This document shows, piece by piece, positions 22,207 through 29,447 of a stretch of 42,020 nt of DNA. The position numbers and the translations under genes are program-made. The stretch is from a virus, in IMG/VR virus record IMGVR_UViG_3300026533_000009, positions 1 to 42,020 of that record; one strand, written 5' to 3'. A model generated the notes under the pieces. The model did not search any database, was not told where the DNA came from, and was given only the letters and a program-made list of their open reading frames with translations. Position 1 is the first letter of the stretch, and each line of letters starts with the position of its first letter.

Positions 22207-22547
22207 TTGTCACACCGGATAAATACCTCATAAACTATAAGTTTATTTTGTATCCCTATTTTTTGAATATGTATTATAGGACAGTCATCGATGGTGTAGT
22301 CTTTATTGATACTGTCAATTGCTGTATACATTGTAACTTTCATATCAGTGATATTAATAACCCCTGCTACTAACTCCGAGGTATCCACGGCATCAACAAC
22401 ACCTTTACAATTTATTACTTTCTCATCCGATACATTCTTGTGTTTATCTATATCGTAGTGAGTGTTTGTCTTCGACTTTAGTACCTTATCATCACCAAAT
22501 TGATTGATGAGGGTGATAGCTAGCTTAGCTAAGTCATCAGCTAACAT
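22203..22547 (-). CDS. Probable head closure (stopper) protein
   Basis: 114 residues: LADDLAKLAITLINQFGDDKVLKSKTN...NCKGVVDAVDTSELVAGVINITDMKVTMYT...PIIHIQKIGIQNKLIVYEVFIRC. The beta-barrel-like pattern and position between the adaptor-like gene and gp10-like gene suggest the stopper; sequence similarity alone is not decisive. Confidence 0.5.
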   Translation of the reverse strand: MLADDLAKLAITLINQFGDDKVLKSKTNTHYDIDKHKNVSDEKVINCKGVVDAVDTSELVAGVINITDMKVTMYTAIDSINKDYTIDDCPIIHIQKIGIQNKLIVYEVFIRCDK

Positions 22548-22948
22548 TATGCCCTACCTATTTTACACTGTCGTATGCCACAGGATTTTGAATAACCATA
22601 CTTAGATAAACACCAACTAACATCTTCAGGGACTCTTGAGACTTTAGCTTTATTCGTACCTTCTGCATATGTTACACTTATAGATGCTACTTTAGCCGCT
22701 ATAATTTCTCCACCTGATGTAGTACCTATAGTGATACTATTCTCAACATCATGTGCAGCCATAATAGCTATAGCGTTAATAACACAATCAGGTGTAGGTG
22801 TAGGTATATCTAGAGCCAGTGATGATAGATAATCATATGACATATCTAAGTATGCTTGTTGTTTTGCTGGGTCTAGTGCTATATATTTATCGGTGTTAAG
22901 TCGAGGAGTTAGTATAGCTAAGGCCTCTGATAGTGTAGGTTTAGTCAT
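22547..22948 (-). CDS. Probable head-tail adaptor
   Basis: 133 residues. LNTDKYIALDPAKQQAYLDMSYDYLSSLALD is the helical start seen in phage adaptor proteins (often misnamed DnaT-like). A middle part with INAIAIMAAHDVENSITIG and EIIAAKVASISVTYAEG follows. Three cysteines near the C-terminus (SWCLSKYGYSKSCGIRQCKIG) are unusual. Overlaps its neighbours by one base each. Confidence 0.5.
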   Translation of the reverse strand: MTKPTLSEALAILTPRLNTDKYIALDPAKQQAYLDMSYDYLSSLALDIPTPTPDCVINAIAIMAAHDVENSITIGTTSGGEIIAAKVASISVTYAEGTNKAKVSRVPEDVSWCLSKYGYSKSCGIRQCKIGRA

Positions 22949-23307
22949 TATTCAAATCCTCCATCAAATGCTTTGCCAAATGATTTACCAGTATGTACTG
23001 GTGGCTTCTTTTTGACTGGTGCAAATGAACCTCTGTGTAAGCTCTTACCGTATAGTATCTTTAATGTTTGATACGTAGAACCTTGCCCATCAGGTTTAGC
23101 ACTTACAAATCCTATTGATATATCCTGGATAGGTAGGCTCTTTAAAAGGTATGCCCTTAGTGCAGAAGCATCAGTATTATAAACCCTAACATCAAAACCT
23201 TGGATTGTACCACTTTGTGTCTGTGATACATTGTACCAGTTGTCTTTTTGGTATCCGTCAACGCTATGCTTTATGACTGGGTTTCTTGTTAGAGTTTTAA
23301 GTAGCAT
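22948..23307 (-). CDS. Hypothetical head-region protein
   Basis: 119 residues. N-terminal half looks beta-rich (WYNVSQTQSGTIQGFDVRVYNTDASALRAYL); the C-terminus is basic and glycine-rich (KKKPPVHTGKSFGKAFDGGFE). No family recognised. It lies between the FN3 protein and the adaptor-like gene, so a minor capsid or connector part is likely. Confidence 0.65.
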   Translation of the reverse strand: MLLKTLTRNPVIKHSVDGYQKDNWYNVSQTQSGTIQGFDVRVYNTDASALRAYLLKSLPIQDISIGFVSAKPDGQGSTYQTLKILYGKSLHRGSFAPVKKKPPVHTGKSFGKAFDGGFE

Positions 23308-23774
23308 TACTTATTCTTTTTCTTTTTCTTTTTCTTAGGCTCTTGCTCTGGTTCATCACCGGGCTCATCCGATGCTGCCGTTGTTAGCTTCTTAGAATCA
23401 GGAGCAGAGCAGCCAGTAGTATTACAAGCTTTGACCGTCACTGTATATTCAGTAGCAGCTGTAAGGCCTACAAATGTTTCAGTTAGAGTTGTTACATCTT
23501 TAGGATAACCTGTAACTGCTGGTGATATATCAACAGAATATCTATTGGCTTTATCAACCTTAACCCATGTGGCTTTTAATCCAGTAGCTGTAGCATCAGA
23601 TAGTGTTACTGTAGTTTTACTTGGCTTAGTGGCTGGTGGTGTAGCTGGTGCTCCACTTATAGTATGTATAGCTTCTGTACCAGTTTGACCTGGTTTTCTG
23701 ACTCTAGCTATTGCTTGTGTCATTGTCTCTCCAGGCTTCTGGATGCTGTGAACTTTCTCTGTCATTGTTGGCAT
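23307..23774 (-). CDS. Fibronectin type III capsid decoration-like protein
   Basis: 155 residues. Residues about 50-130 form an FN3 domain (PSKTTVTLSDATATGLKATWVKVDKANRYSVDIS... TFVGLTAATEYTVTVKACNTTGCSAPDSKKLTT). The N-terminal part is short and repetitive (IQKPGETMTQAIARVRKPGQTGTEAIH). After an acidic linker it ends EPKKKKKKKNK. FN3/Ig-like domains on phage heads bind loosely to surfaces or glycans. It directly follows the capsid gene. Confidence 0.75.
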   Translation of the reverse strand: MPTMTEKVHSIQKPGETMTQAIARVRKPGQTGTEAIHTISGAPATPPATKPSKTTVTLSDATATGLKATWVKVDKANRYSVDISPAVTGYPKDVTTLTETFVGLTAATEYTVTVKACNTTGCSAPDSKKLTTAASDEPGDEPEQEPKKKKKKKNK

Positions 23775-23795
23775 ATTAATCCTTTATAATAGACT

Positions 23796-23822
23796 TAACC
23801 AGACTCTCATAAAGAGTCTGAT
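23796..23822 (-). terminator. Hairpin between capsid and FN3 genes
   Basis: CAGACTCT and AGAGTCTG (arms at about 23801-23808 and 23814-23821) form eight perfect pairs around a 5-base loop in the 52-base gap after the capsid gene. No U tract follows on the minus strand. It may lower read-through after the capsid gene or protect its mRNA end. Confidence 0.45.
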
Positions 23823-23826
23823 AAAC

Positions 23827-24804
23827 CTACTTTTTGGTTTCTATAACTACAGCACCAGTATTCTTTGCAGATGATACTGTTTTACTCCAGTTAGTGCCTT
23901 TAACGATTTCAGTTCTTGTGATAGTCTTTGTCTTATCATAACCATAACCCATAAGCTTGAGTCCGTACTGACTCTCACCTTGCCATGTGATTGTGATGTT
24001 TTCTTTAAGGAGGCCTTCCTTAGTCGTGATATACACACCATCATCAGCGATACATGTAATAGCGCCTTTTGCTAGTGCAAGAACCACGCCACCATCTTTA
24101 GCAACATTTGTTAGAGTATCATTATCCATTATTAGGACTGGTTTACCCATTGTTGCTACTGAACCTTCTCTTAGCGTCTGACCAGCGATTGTATCGATAG
24201 TAGCTGCTGTGATGTTGTCTCTCATTAGGTTGAAGTAGTCTGTGCTTCTCATAACGAATACCGCTATGTTATCAAGCTTATCACCAAATGCTGCCATACC
24301 ATCAATGAAGCCATTGTATGTCATACCTTTAGTCTTGTCACCAACGACATAAGCTGCATTGTTAGAAGTAACTGCACCGATCGTAGCAGCAAATGATGTA
24401 TCCAGCATATCTTTCATAACTGCATCAGCTAGGGCTTGACCGAGCAAACTTGAAAACTCTTCAGGAGTTTTACCTATATCTAGGAACGCACTTCTTGTTG
24501 TTTCATATGGACCATATCTAGATGGTAAGTATGGAACTACTTCTTCGGTTGCTTCCATCTTAGCTGCTGTTACTGTAGCTGTAGAGTTCTTATCTCTATC
24601 ATGGATAAGGTCTGCTTGAGCCAGTTCTTTGAAGAATGCTGTCTCTTTATAGTTACCTAATAGAGCTGCTGTTGTAAGAACGATACCACCGTTTGAGTTG
24701 GCGTTAAATCCATTTACATTTTCAGATAGCTTCTCTAGATAACCTGATTGTACCCACTCGTTATATATAACGAAGTCATTAGGAGTTGTTATTCCTGCTG
24801 CCAT
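23827..24804 (-). CDS. Major capsid protein (gp10-like)
   Basis: 325 residues. FVIYNEWVQSGYLEKLSENVNGFNANSNGGIVLTT, the VPYLPSRYGPYETTRSAFLDIGKTPEEFSSLLGQALADAVMKDML segment and the C-terminal TWQGESQYGLKLMGYGYD follow major capsid proteins of the gp10-like group often found with DUF4055 portals. Gene order scaffold, capsid, then connectors supports it. SD ACAAGGAAATACA. Its own minus-strand promoter may lie at 24906-24930. Confidence 0.8.
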   Translation of the reverse strand: MAAGITTPNDFVIYNEWVQSGYLEKLSENVNGFNANSNGGIVLTTAALLGNYKETAFFKELAQADLIHDRDKNSTATVTAAKMEATEEVVPYLPSRYGPYETTRSAFLDIGKTPEEFSSLLGQALADAVMKDMLDTSFAATIGAVTSNNAAYVVGDKTKGMTYNGFIDGMAAFGDKLDNIAVFVMRSTDYFNLMRDNITAATIDTIAGQTLREGSVATMGKPVLIMDNDTLTNVAKDGGVVLALAKGAITCIADDGVYITTKEGLLKENITITWQGESQYGLKLMGYGYDKTKTITRTEIVKGTNWSKTVSSAKNTGAVVIETKK

Positions 24805-24905
24805 TGTATTTCCTTGTATTGTTAAGTTGATTGAAGATTATCTCCGATAGTCTAAATAGCTTGTTGTAAGCCTTCATCCATCCAGATTGAAGTATTTTAT
24901 GAATA

Positions 24906-24930
24906 ATTATATAATAGATAGTATTAAATA
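24906..24930 (-). promoter_or_regulatory. Candidate minus-strand promoter before the capsid gene
   Basis: Read on the minus strand, TTTAATACTATCTAT is followed by TATATAAT, resembling the phage promoter block; -10 TATAAT at 24911-24906. It is divergent from the + promoter at 24945-24970, and the two share a 10-bp inverted repeat (24922-24931 with 24942-24951). Confidence 0.45.
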
Positions 24931-24944
24931 CGCTTTAAGCTGTA

Positions 24945-24970
24945 TTTAATATACTATATGGTATAATACA
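24945..24970 (+). promoter_or_regulatory. Phage consensus promoter, + strand
   Basis: TTTAATATACTATATGG directly joined to TATAAT (24962-24967), with the ATACTATATGGTAT near-palindrome over the -10. It serves the isolated gene at 24998 and would read into the 3' end of the scaffold gene from the opposite side. Confidence 0.75.
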
Positions 24971-24997
24971 CTATATCAAATAAAAAGGAGGTAATAG

Positions 24998-25207
24998 ATG
25001 AGTAGTAGAATGAGACTTAGAAAGGTAAAGACACTAGAGGATATGATAGTATGTGGTATCATTATGAATAAAGATGGAGAGCCTTATGGATTGAGTATAA
25101 CTGAGGGATGGAGAGGTTTACTAGGTAGAGAATGGATGACTGATGGGACAATCATCCGTATAGGTGATAGAGAATATCACCTAATTGAGGAGATGTTCTA
25201 TACCTAA
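24998..25207 (+). CDS. Isolated small + strand gene inside the late operon
   Basis: 69 residues: KVKTLEDMIVCGIIMNKDGEPYGLSITEGWRGLLGREWMTDGTIIRIGDREYHLIEE. Strong SD (AAAAAGGAGG) and a consensus promoter 30 bases upstream. It runs against all its neighbours and its stop overlaps that of the scaffold gene (CTAA at 25204-25207). The fold looks like a small beta barrel and it resembles the protein at 32779-32973 weakly. This is a moron-like gene of unknown function. Confidence 0.75.
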   Translation: MSSRMRLRKVKTLEDMIVCGIIMNKDGEPYGLSITEGWRGLLGREWMTDGTIIRIGDREYHLIEEMFYT

Positions 25208-25986
25208 ATCATAGGAAGCTGGTTGTAAGCCTCTTCACCATACTTAGTTCTATAGGCTACTTTGTCCTCATGGGTCATAGTAGTTCTAGTAAGCTTAGCA
25301 CCTGCACCACCACTAAATCCTGCTGGAGCTGTACCTGTAGTAGGTGCTGTAGTAGGTGCTCCACCACCGTTCAAGTGTCTAGGTAGGAACAAGAAGTCAT
25401 ACTCTTTTGATTCCTTTATTTGATTGATACGGGCTTCTAGTGTAAGGTTGTTACCTTGAGCATCTAGCTTAGTCTCACCAGCAGCACCAACATAACGAAT
25501 CGTACCATCCTCATTGAAGTCAGCATCTTGTGCTAGTAAACCTTGAATTATCTCACCAGCTTTTGAACCCTGTACTTGACCCATTATATCAGTTGTTGAT
25601 ATAGCGTTCTGTAGTTTAAGGCTATGGATATTAGACTCATACTCCGCTATCTTAGCGTTGAGGTCATTTATCTGCTTACCCGATGCGTCTTTGACTTCTC
25701 GTAGTTGTGCATCAAACTGGGTCTTTAGTTCTGGTGACCCCATACTTGATAGCTTAGCCATGATGTTCTCTTTGGACACTTCTTCGATACCTAGCGTGTC
25801 TCTAATCAAACCCTTTAGATTATCTCTCTTGCCAACTACATCAGCATTGACACCCTTAAGTGTATTGACCTCCGTCTCAAATGACTGTAGTCTGGCTACA
25901 TTTGATGTAGCTTGTTCTTGTAATCCGTTAAAGACCTCAAGAGCCTGTGGGTTGTCGCCGATAAACGGCATTAGTGCATCTAACAT
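25204..25986 (-). CDS. Scaffolding protein
   Basis: 260 residues. Long coiled-coil helices (VARLQSFETEVNTLKGVNADVVGKRDNLKGLI..., QLREVKDASGKQINDLNAKIAEYESNIHSLKLQNAI) followed by a flexible glycine/threonine/proline-rich linker (GGGAPTTAPTTGTAPAGFSGGAG) and a short C-terminal helix. That layout and the position before the capsid gene mark a scaffold. SD CCGGAGG; promoter-like TGATATAAT at 26025-26017. Confidence 0.75.
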   Translation of the reverse strand: MLDALMPFIGDNPQALEVFNGLQEQATSNVARLQSFETEVNTLKGVNADVVGKRDNLKGLIRDTLGIEEVSKENIMAKLSSMGSPELKTQFDAQLREVKDASGKQINDLNAKIAEYESNIHSLKLQNAISTTDIMGQVQGSKAGEIIQGLLAQDADFNEDGTIRYVGAAGETKLDAQGNNLTLEARINQIKESKEYDFLFLPRHLNGGGAPTTAPTTGTAPAGFSGGAGAKLTRTTMTHEDKVAYRTKYGEEAYNQLPMI

Positions 25987-26016
25987 ATTTACCTCCGGTA
26001 ATTTTATTTGTATTAT

Positions 26017-26025
26017 ATTATATCA
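26017..26025 (-). promoter_or_regulatory. Extended -10 promoter candidate before the scaffold gene
   Basis: TGATATAAT on the minus strand, about 30 bases before the scaffold start. The same nonamer occurs at 30899-30891 before the portal gene and at 34078-34070 before the possible small terminase gene. Confidence 0.45.
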
Positions 26026-26047
26026 CATTTTATATTATAAGTTTGGT

Positions 26048-26113
26048 TTAACCCTGTTCATCTATAGTATCCTCTATATCCATTGTTTCGTCAGATGGTG
26101 TATAATCTTCCAT
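26048..26113 (-). CDS. 21-residue acidic peptide gene
   Basis: Starts MEDYTPSDETMDIEDTIDEQ; nine or so acidic residues and no basic ones. It has one of the better SDs of the operon (TTGGAGG, 9 bases before ATG) and starts in a TAATG overlap with the preceding gene. It could be a real acidic micropeptide, or only a translation re-start site serving coupling. No family recognised. Confidence 0.45.
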   Translation of the reverse strand: MEDYTPSDETMDIEDTIDEQG

Positions 26114-27927
26114 TATTGAGCCTCCAATACATAATATTTTTTATATCCATTATAATCATCCCTAATCTCTACTATTTTTAATGCTGCTTTTGGTCTCATC
26201 AATACTTCTTTCTCAAATGCCACAGTAGAGTATTTGTGTATATCATACCCGTCAGAGGTCACCTTCCGTACTTCTAGCATTATCTTATTGGGTTCCAGGT
26301 TATCCGTGAACCCTACCGCTACGGATTTAGCTGCCGACCATGATGCTGGTGCCGTAGTATCCCAGTAATCACCAACTTTTATATTATCTAGTTTCTTGGT
26401 ATCATAATACTTATCATCAAGAGCAAAGCCCCTATATAGTGGTTTACCTGACCAGTCACCTTTGTATCTTTTAAACATAGCTTCTAGTTCACCATATACC
26501 TTTCTATTTGCTTCCATTATGTTCTTCTTACCCTTGTATGCCTTCCTCACATCTACATACGCTGTAGAGGCCCATCGTTCTACTGCATCCTTAGTAGACT
26601 TATCTAAATCTACAAACTCATCCATCATGGATAATAGCTTCTCTGCACCAAAGTTCTTTGGCATGACCTTTTTGAACCCTCTTGCTTTAGCTTCATCATC
26701 GATATATGTAATAAACCAATCAGGTAATGACTCAGTAGCAAATCCAGGTAGCTGTGTGGGTTTTAATACCCCTTGCTTTACTAGTTCTTTCCCCTTCTTC
26801 TTTAACATACTTTCAAACTTCCTAATCTCTTTACCATCACCTGTATACAAAGCATTTACCATATAATCTAAGCCCGCATCGTTGAGGGTGTCTCTGTGTG
26901 TCTTGATACGCCCTTTAGGCACATTAGTTATCCCATATCCTACATTGCCATCTTCAAATAGGTAGGAGTAGAAATAACCAGGCTTTGAATTGCTATATCC
27001 CCCACCTCTTTTGAGCATATCTCCGATACTTTGTTGTATGTGTTCCGGATCCCAAACCCCTACAGCTTTACCATCAAACTTATCTAACTTCCTTTGCCTT
27101 TTAAGAGCTTTTATATTCTCATCTATTTGGGCTATAGTCAGTTTTCTTTTTCTATAGTTGGTGTTTAATTTTAGCGCTACTTCTTTAACAAATAAATCGG
27201 TGTCACCAGACTTGGACATGCTGCCACTTAATCTGTCTATCTGCTTATCAGTGAATAAACTATTTATACCCTTTTGTTTGGACATCCATTTAGCTACTGA
27301 CCGATTCTTCATGGTCAGTCCAGACTCTTGGTCTATTATATGGGGTATAAAATTACCCGGAGCCGTTATATCTTTGAATAGAGATATGGTTATTTCTTTA
27401 CCATCAGCTTTCATCTTGGTGACATATGATGGTTCAAAATGTTCTAATGCAAAGCCTAATCTTCTTGCATCATATGTATCCCTAAATAACTGGGTTTTCT
27501 CAGGGTCTGTTGACCGTCTCCTAAATAAGTCCTCTAAATATTCCTTTTCAACTTCTAATTCTAGCTTTGATGGCTTTTTACCTTTTTGCCATATGTATTC
27601 TGAGTCTTTCACATTATTTGTATATGGTGAGGTAGTCTCATATGAGGGGTTCACTTTACCCTCTTCTATCATAACCCCTATGAGTTCTACCTTTTCATAT
27701 ACTCTTGTATTACCCACTTTATAGTATTTCTCCAATACAGTCTTTGGTTCAACGGAGGTGAACGCCCCTGTTGCTGCACCAACTGCTAAACCCCCTAGTA
27801 CTGCACCACCAACCATAAATGATGTACCACCTGTAGGAAATGCCATAGCCATTGCAACGGCTCCTGCAAAGCTACCCGCTAGCATTGGAAACTTCTTGGC
27901 TAATCGCATAGCCCCTTTTGTTGTCAT
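26113..27927 (-). CDS. Head-region protein with GIY-YIG and ADP-ribosyltransferase domains
   Basis: 604 residues. N-terminus: glycine/alanine-rich hydrophobic segment (about 16-55, LAGSFAGAVAMAMAFPTGG...VLGGLAVGAATGAF), perhaps membrane-inserting. Middle (about 316-380): GIY-YIG-like domain, YFYSYLFEDGNVGYGIT with R340, H344 and E372, similar to the domain at the start of the 587-1849 protein. C-terminus (about 480-604): R-S-E ADP-ribosyltransferase, LYRG (R499), ASWS (S529), EKE (E572, E574). T4 Alt is a precedent for a virion-injected transferase. Between minor head and scaffold genes, it is probably packaged and injected; that is inference. Targets unknown. Coupled by ATGA to the gene upstream. 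Confidence 0.72.
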   Translation of the reverse strand: MTTKGAMRLAKKFPMLAGSFAGAVAMAMAFPTGGTSFMVGGAVLGGLAVGAATGAFTSVEPKTVLEKYYKVGNTRVYEKVELIGVMIEEGKVNPSYETTSPYTNNVKDSEYIWQKGKKPSKLELEVEKEYLEDLFRRRSTDPEKTQLFRDTYDARRLGFALEHFEPSYVTKMKADGKEITISLFKDITAPGNFIPHIIDQESGLTMKNRSVAKWMSKQKGINSLFTDKQIDRLSGSMSKSGDTDLFVKEVALKLNTNYRKRKLTIAQIDENIKALKRQRKLDKFDGKAVGVWDPEHIQQSIGDMLKRGGGYSNSKPGYFYSYLFEDGNVGYGITNVPKGRIKTHRDTLNDAGLDYMVNALYTGDGKEIRKFESMLKKKGKELVKQGVLKPTQLPGFATESLPDWFITYIDDEAKARGFKKVMPKNFGAEKLLSMMDEFVDLDKSTKDAVERWASTAYVDVRKAYKGKKNIMEANRKVYGELEAMFKRYKGDWSGKPLYRGFALDDKYYDTKKLDNIKVGDYWDTTAPASWSAAKSVAVGFTDNLEPNKIMLEVRKVTSDGYDIHKYSTVAFEKEVLMRPKAALKIVEIRDDYNGYKKYYVLEAQ

Positions 27928-29447
27928 CTTATCTCCTTATTCCATATGGATTTTAAATATTTCTTATCACCTTTTACTATTTCTTTTTGTGATATCAACT
28001 TCCACTCTTCATTATGCTTGTATGGTATAGCTATATGAATAGACCTACAATTAAAGTGTCTAGGCACCATAGCATCGGGGGGTATGGTTTCTTCTTTAGT
28101 AGAGTGAGGACCTTTCTTCATAAACTTATGACCCTCTAAATCCTTACATCCCGTAGTAGTACGGTTATCCATATGGGCATCAAATTCCCAACCCGATATA
28201 TACTGGCTATACGCCTTCTCGGCTTCGCCCCTTTGCGTTTCCCTTACCAGTGATAAAGAAGTGTTAAAAAAGGCCCTTGCACGCGCCCTAATAGCCTTGT
28301 TAGATAATCCATCCTCATCAGTAGATAATCCGAACCCTTCGGCTATAGCTACGGATATATCCTTTGATGTCTTACCATCCATATATAGTTCAGACACCTT
28401 TTGTCTTGCCCTGGTACTTATACCGTTAGCTAAGGATTTATACATCTGGTCGATAGACTTATCATTAAATTTTAGATTAGGTTTATTATAGTTGTTGTAT
28501 CTAAGCCTATTACCTATAGTACTACTAGGGTTAGTAAATGTAGCCCCTCCATAATTAACTTTAGGTTTAAGGGTTATTTCTGTTATACCATTTGATTTGT
28601 TGATAGCCTCTATCTCAAAAGATTCTCCGTCCCTCAATAGTATCTCTGACTCACCTTTATATGCCGATATACCGGATATATCATATCCTAAACCTTTAGC
28701 ATCATTGATAGTGAGTACTATACTGCGCTTCCTACCCGGGTCTTTAGAGAAGTCTACTGCTGTGCCATGCATATCGGACCATGATGATGGCCTTTTACCC
28801 GGTGAGTATGTGCCCCCAACTTTTAACTTCTTCATGAACTCATCATAGTTTGCGTCGTCCATGTTGAGCCCTCTATATAAAACTGATTCTTTATTATCAT
28901 AGGCATATTCATTGAATAAAGCTTTTATACCTTTTGTAGCCTCTAGTATATCCCTCACATGTTTCTTATATAATGGGTGGTCCAAATCAGTACTAGTAAA
29001 CGTATCACTGATATAACCATATAACCTATCAGTCCATCCTTTAGTACCCGCTAATATACTCTCGGTTAATGACTCCTCATCTGGTAAGAAGGCCTTTAAT
29101 CCTTTATATGTATAATCATCTTCGTCTTCATCCTCTTCAATGTTTAATTGTGATACCAAAATATCGGAGTACTTCTCAGCGTCATGAGCAGCTATAGATG
29201 ATATTTCGTTTTTGAGTAAGTAAGAGTGGTTGGAGAATGTTTGATTAATAAGTGATTGTATAGAAGAAGCATAACGTCTAAAAGAAGCCCGACTCATCGG
29301 GTCTTTAGGTTTAGGTAACTTGAGTAGCTTCTCTCTGGCAGCACTAAATATCTGTTTCATTACCACGCTATCTGTATATGCTATAGCCTCATTTAGTTTA
29401 TGCATTTCTTGTAGGTATAGTTTATTCGAATGTTGATTCTGACTCAT
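27924..29447 (-). CDS. Mu F-like minor head protein with embedded ADP-ribosyltransferase
   Basis: 507 residues. C-terminal part (about 335-475) is a Mu gpF/SPP1 gp7 head morphogenesis domain: RAFFNTSLSLVRETQRGEAE, GWEFDAHMDNRTTTGC (D427, C434) and VPRHFNCRS (H464, C467). Residues about 130-295 form an ADP-ribosyltransferase: LYRG (R192), SSWS (221-224) and KGESE (E266, E268), followed by FEIEAINKSNGITEITL. All three signature elements (R, S-x-S, E-x-E) are present, so activity is likely. It overlaps the portal gene by 26 bases, the normal place for this head protein. Confidence 0.78.
   Translation of the reverse strand: MSQNQHSNKLYLQEMHKLNEAIAYTDSVVMKQIFSAAREKLLKLPKPKDPMSRASFRRYASSIQSLINQTFSNHSYLLKNEISSIAAHDAEKYSDILVSQLNIEEDEDEDDYTYKGLKAFLPDEESLTESILAGTKGWTDRLYGYISDTFTSTDLDHPLYKKHVRDILEATKGIKALFNEYAYDNKESVLYRGLNMDDANYDEFMKKLKVGGTYSPGKRPSSWSDMHGTAVDFSKDPGRKRSIVLTINDAKGLGYDISGISAYKGESEILLRDGESFEIEAINKSNGITEITLKPKVNYGGATFTNPSSTIGNRLRYNNYNKPNLKFNDKSIDQMYKSLANGISTRARQKVSELYMDGKTSKDISVAIAEGFGLSTDEDGLSNKAIRARARAFFNTSLSLVRETQRGEAEKAYSQYISGWEFDAHMDNRTTTGCKDLEGHKFMKKGPHSTKEETIPPDAMVPRHFNCRSIHIAIPYKHNEEWKLISQKEIVKGDKKYLKSIWNKEIR

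Noticed and set aside
27158-27724. 188-codon + strand ORF
   Set aside because: Lies wholly within the well-supported GIY-YIG/ART gene on the other strand, has no SD, and its protein looks like antisense translation (Ser/Phe/Leu-rich).
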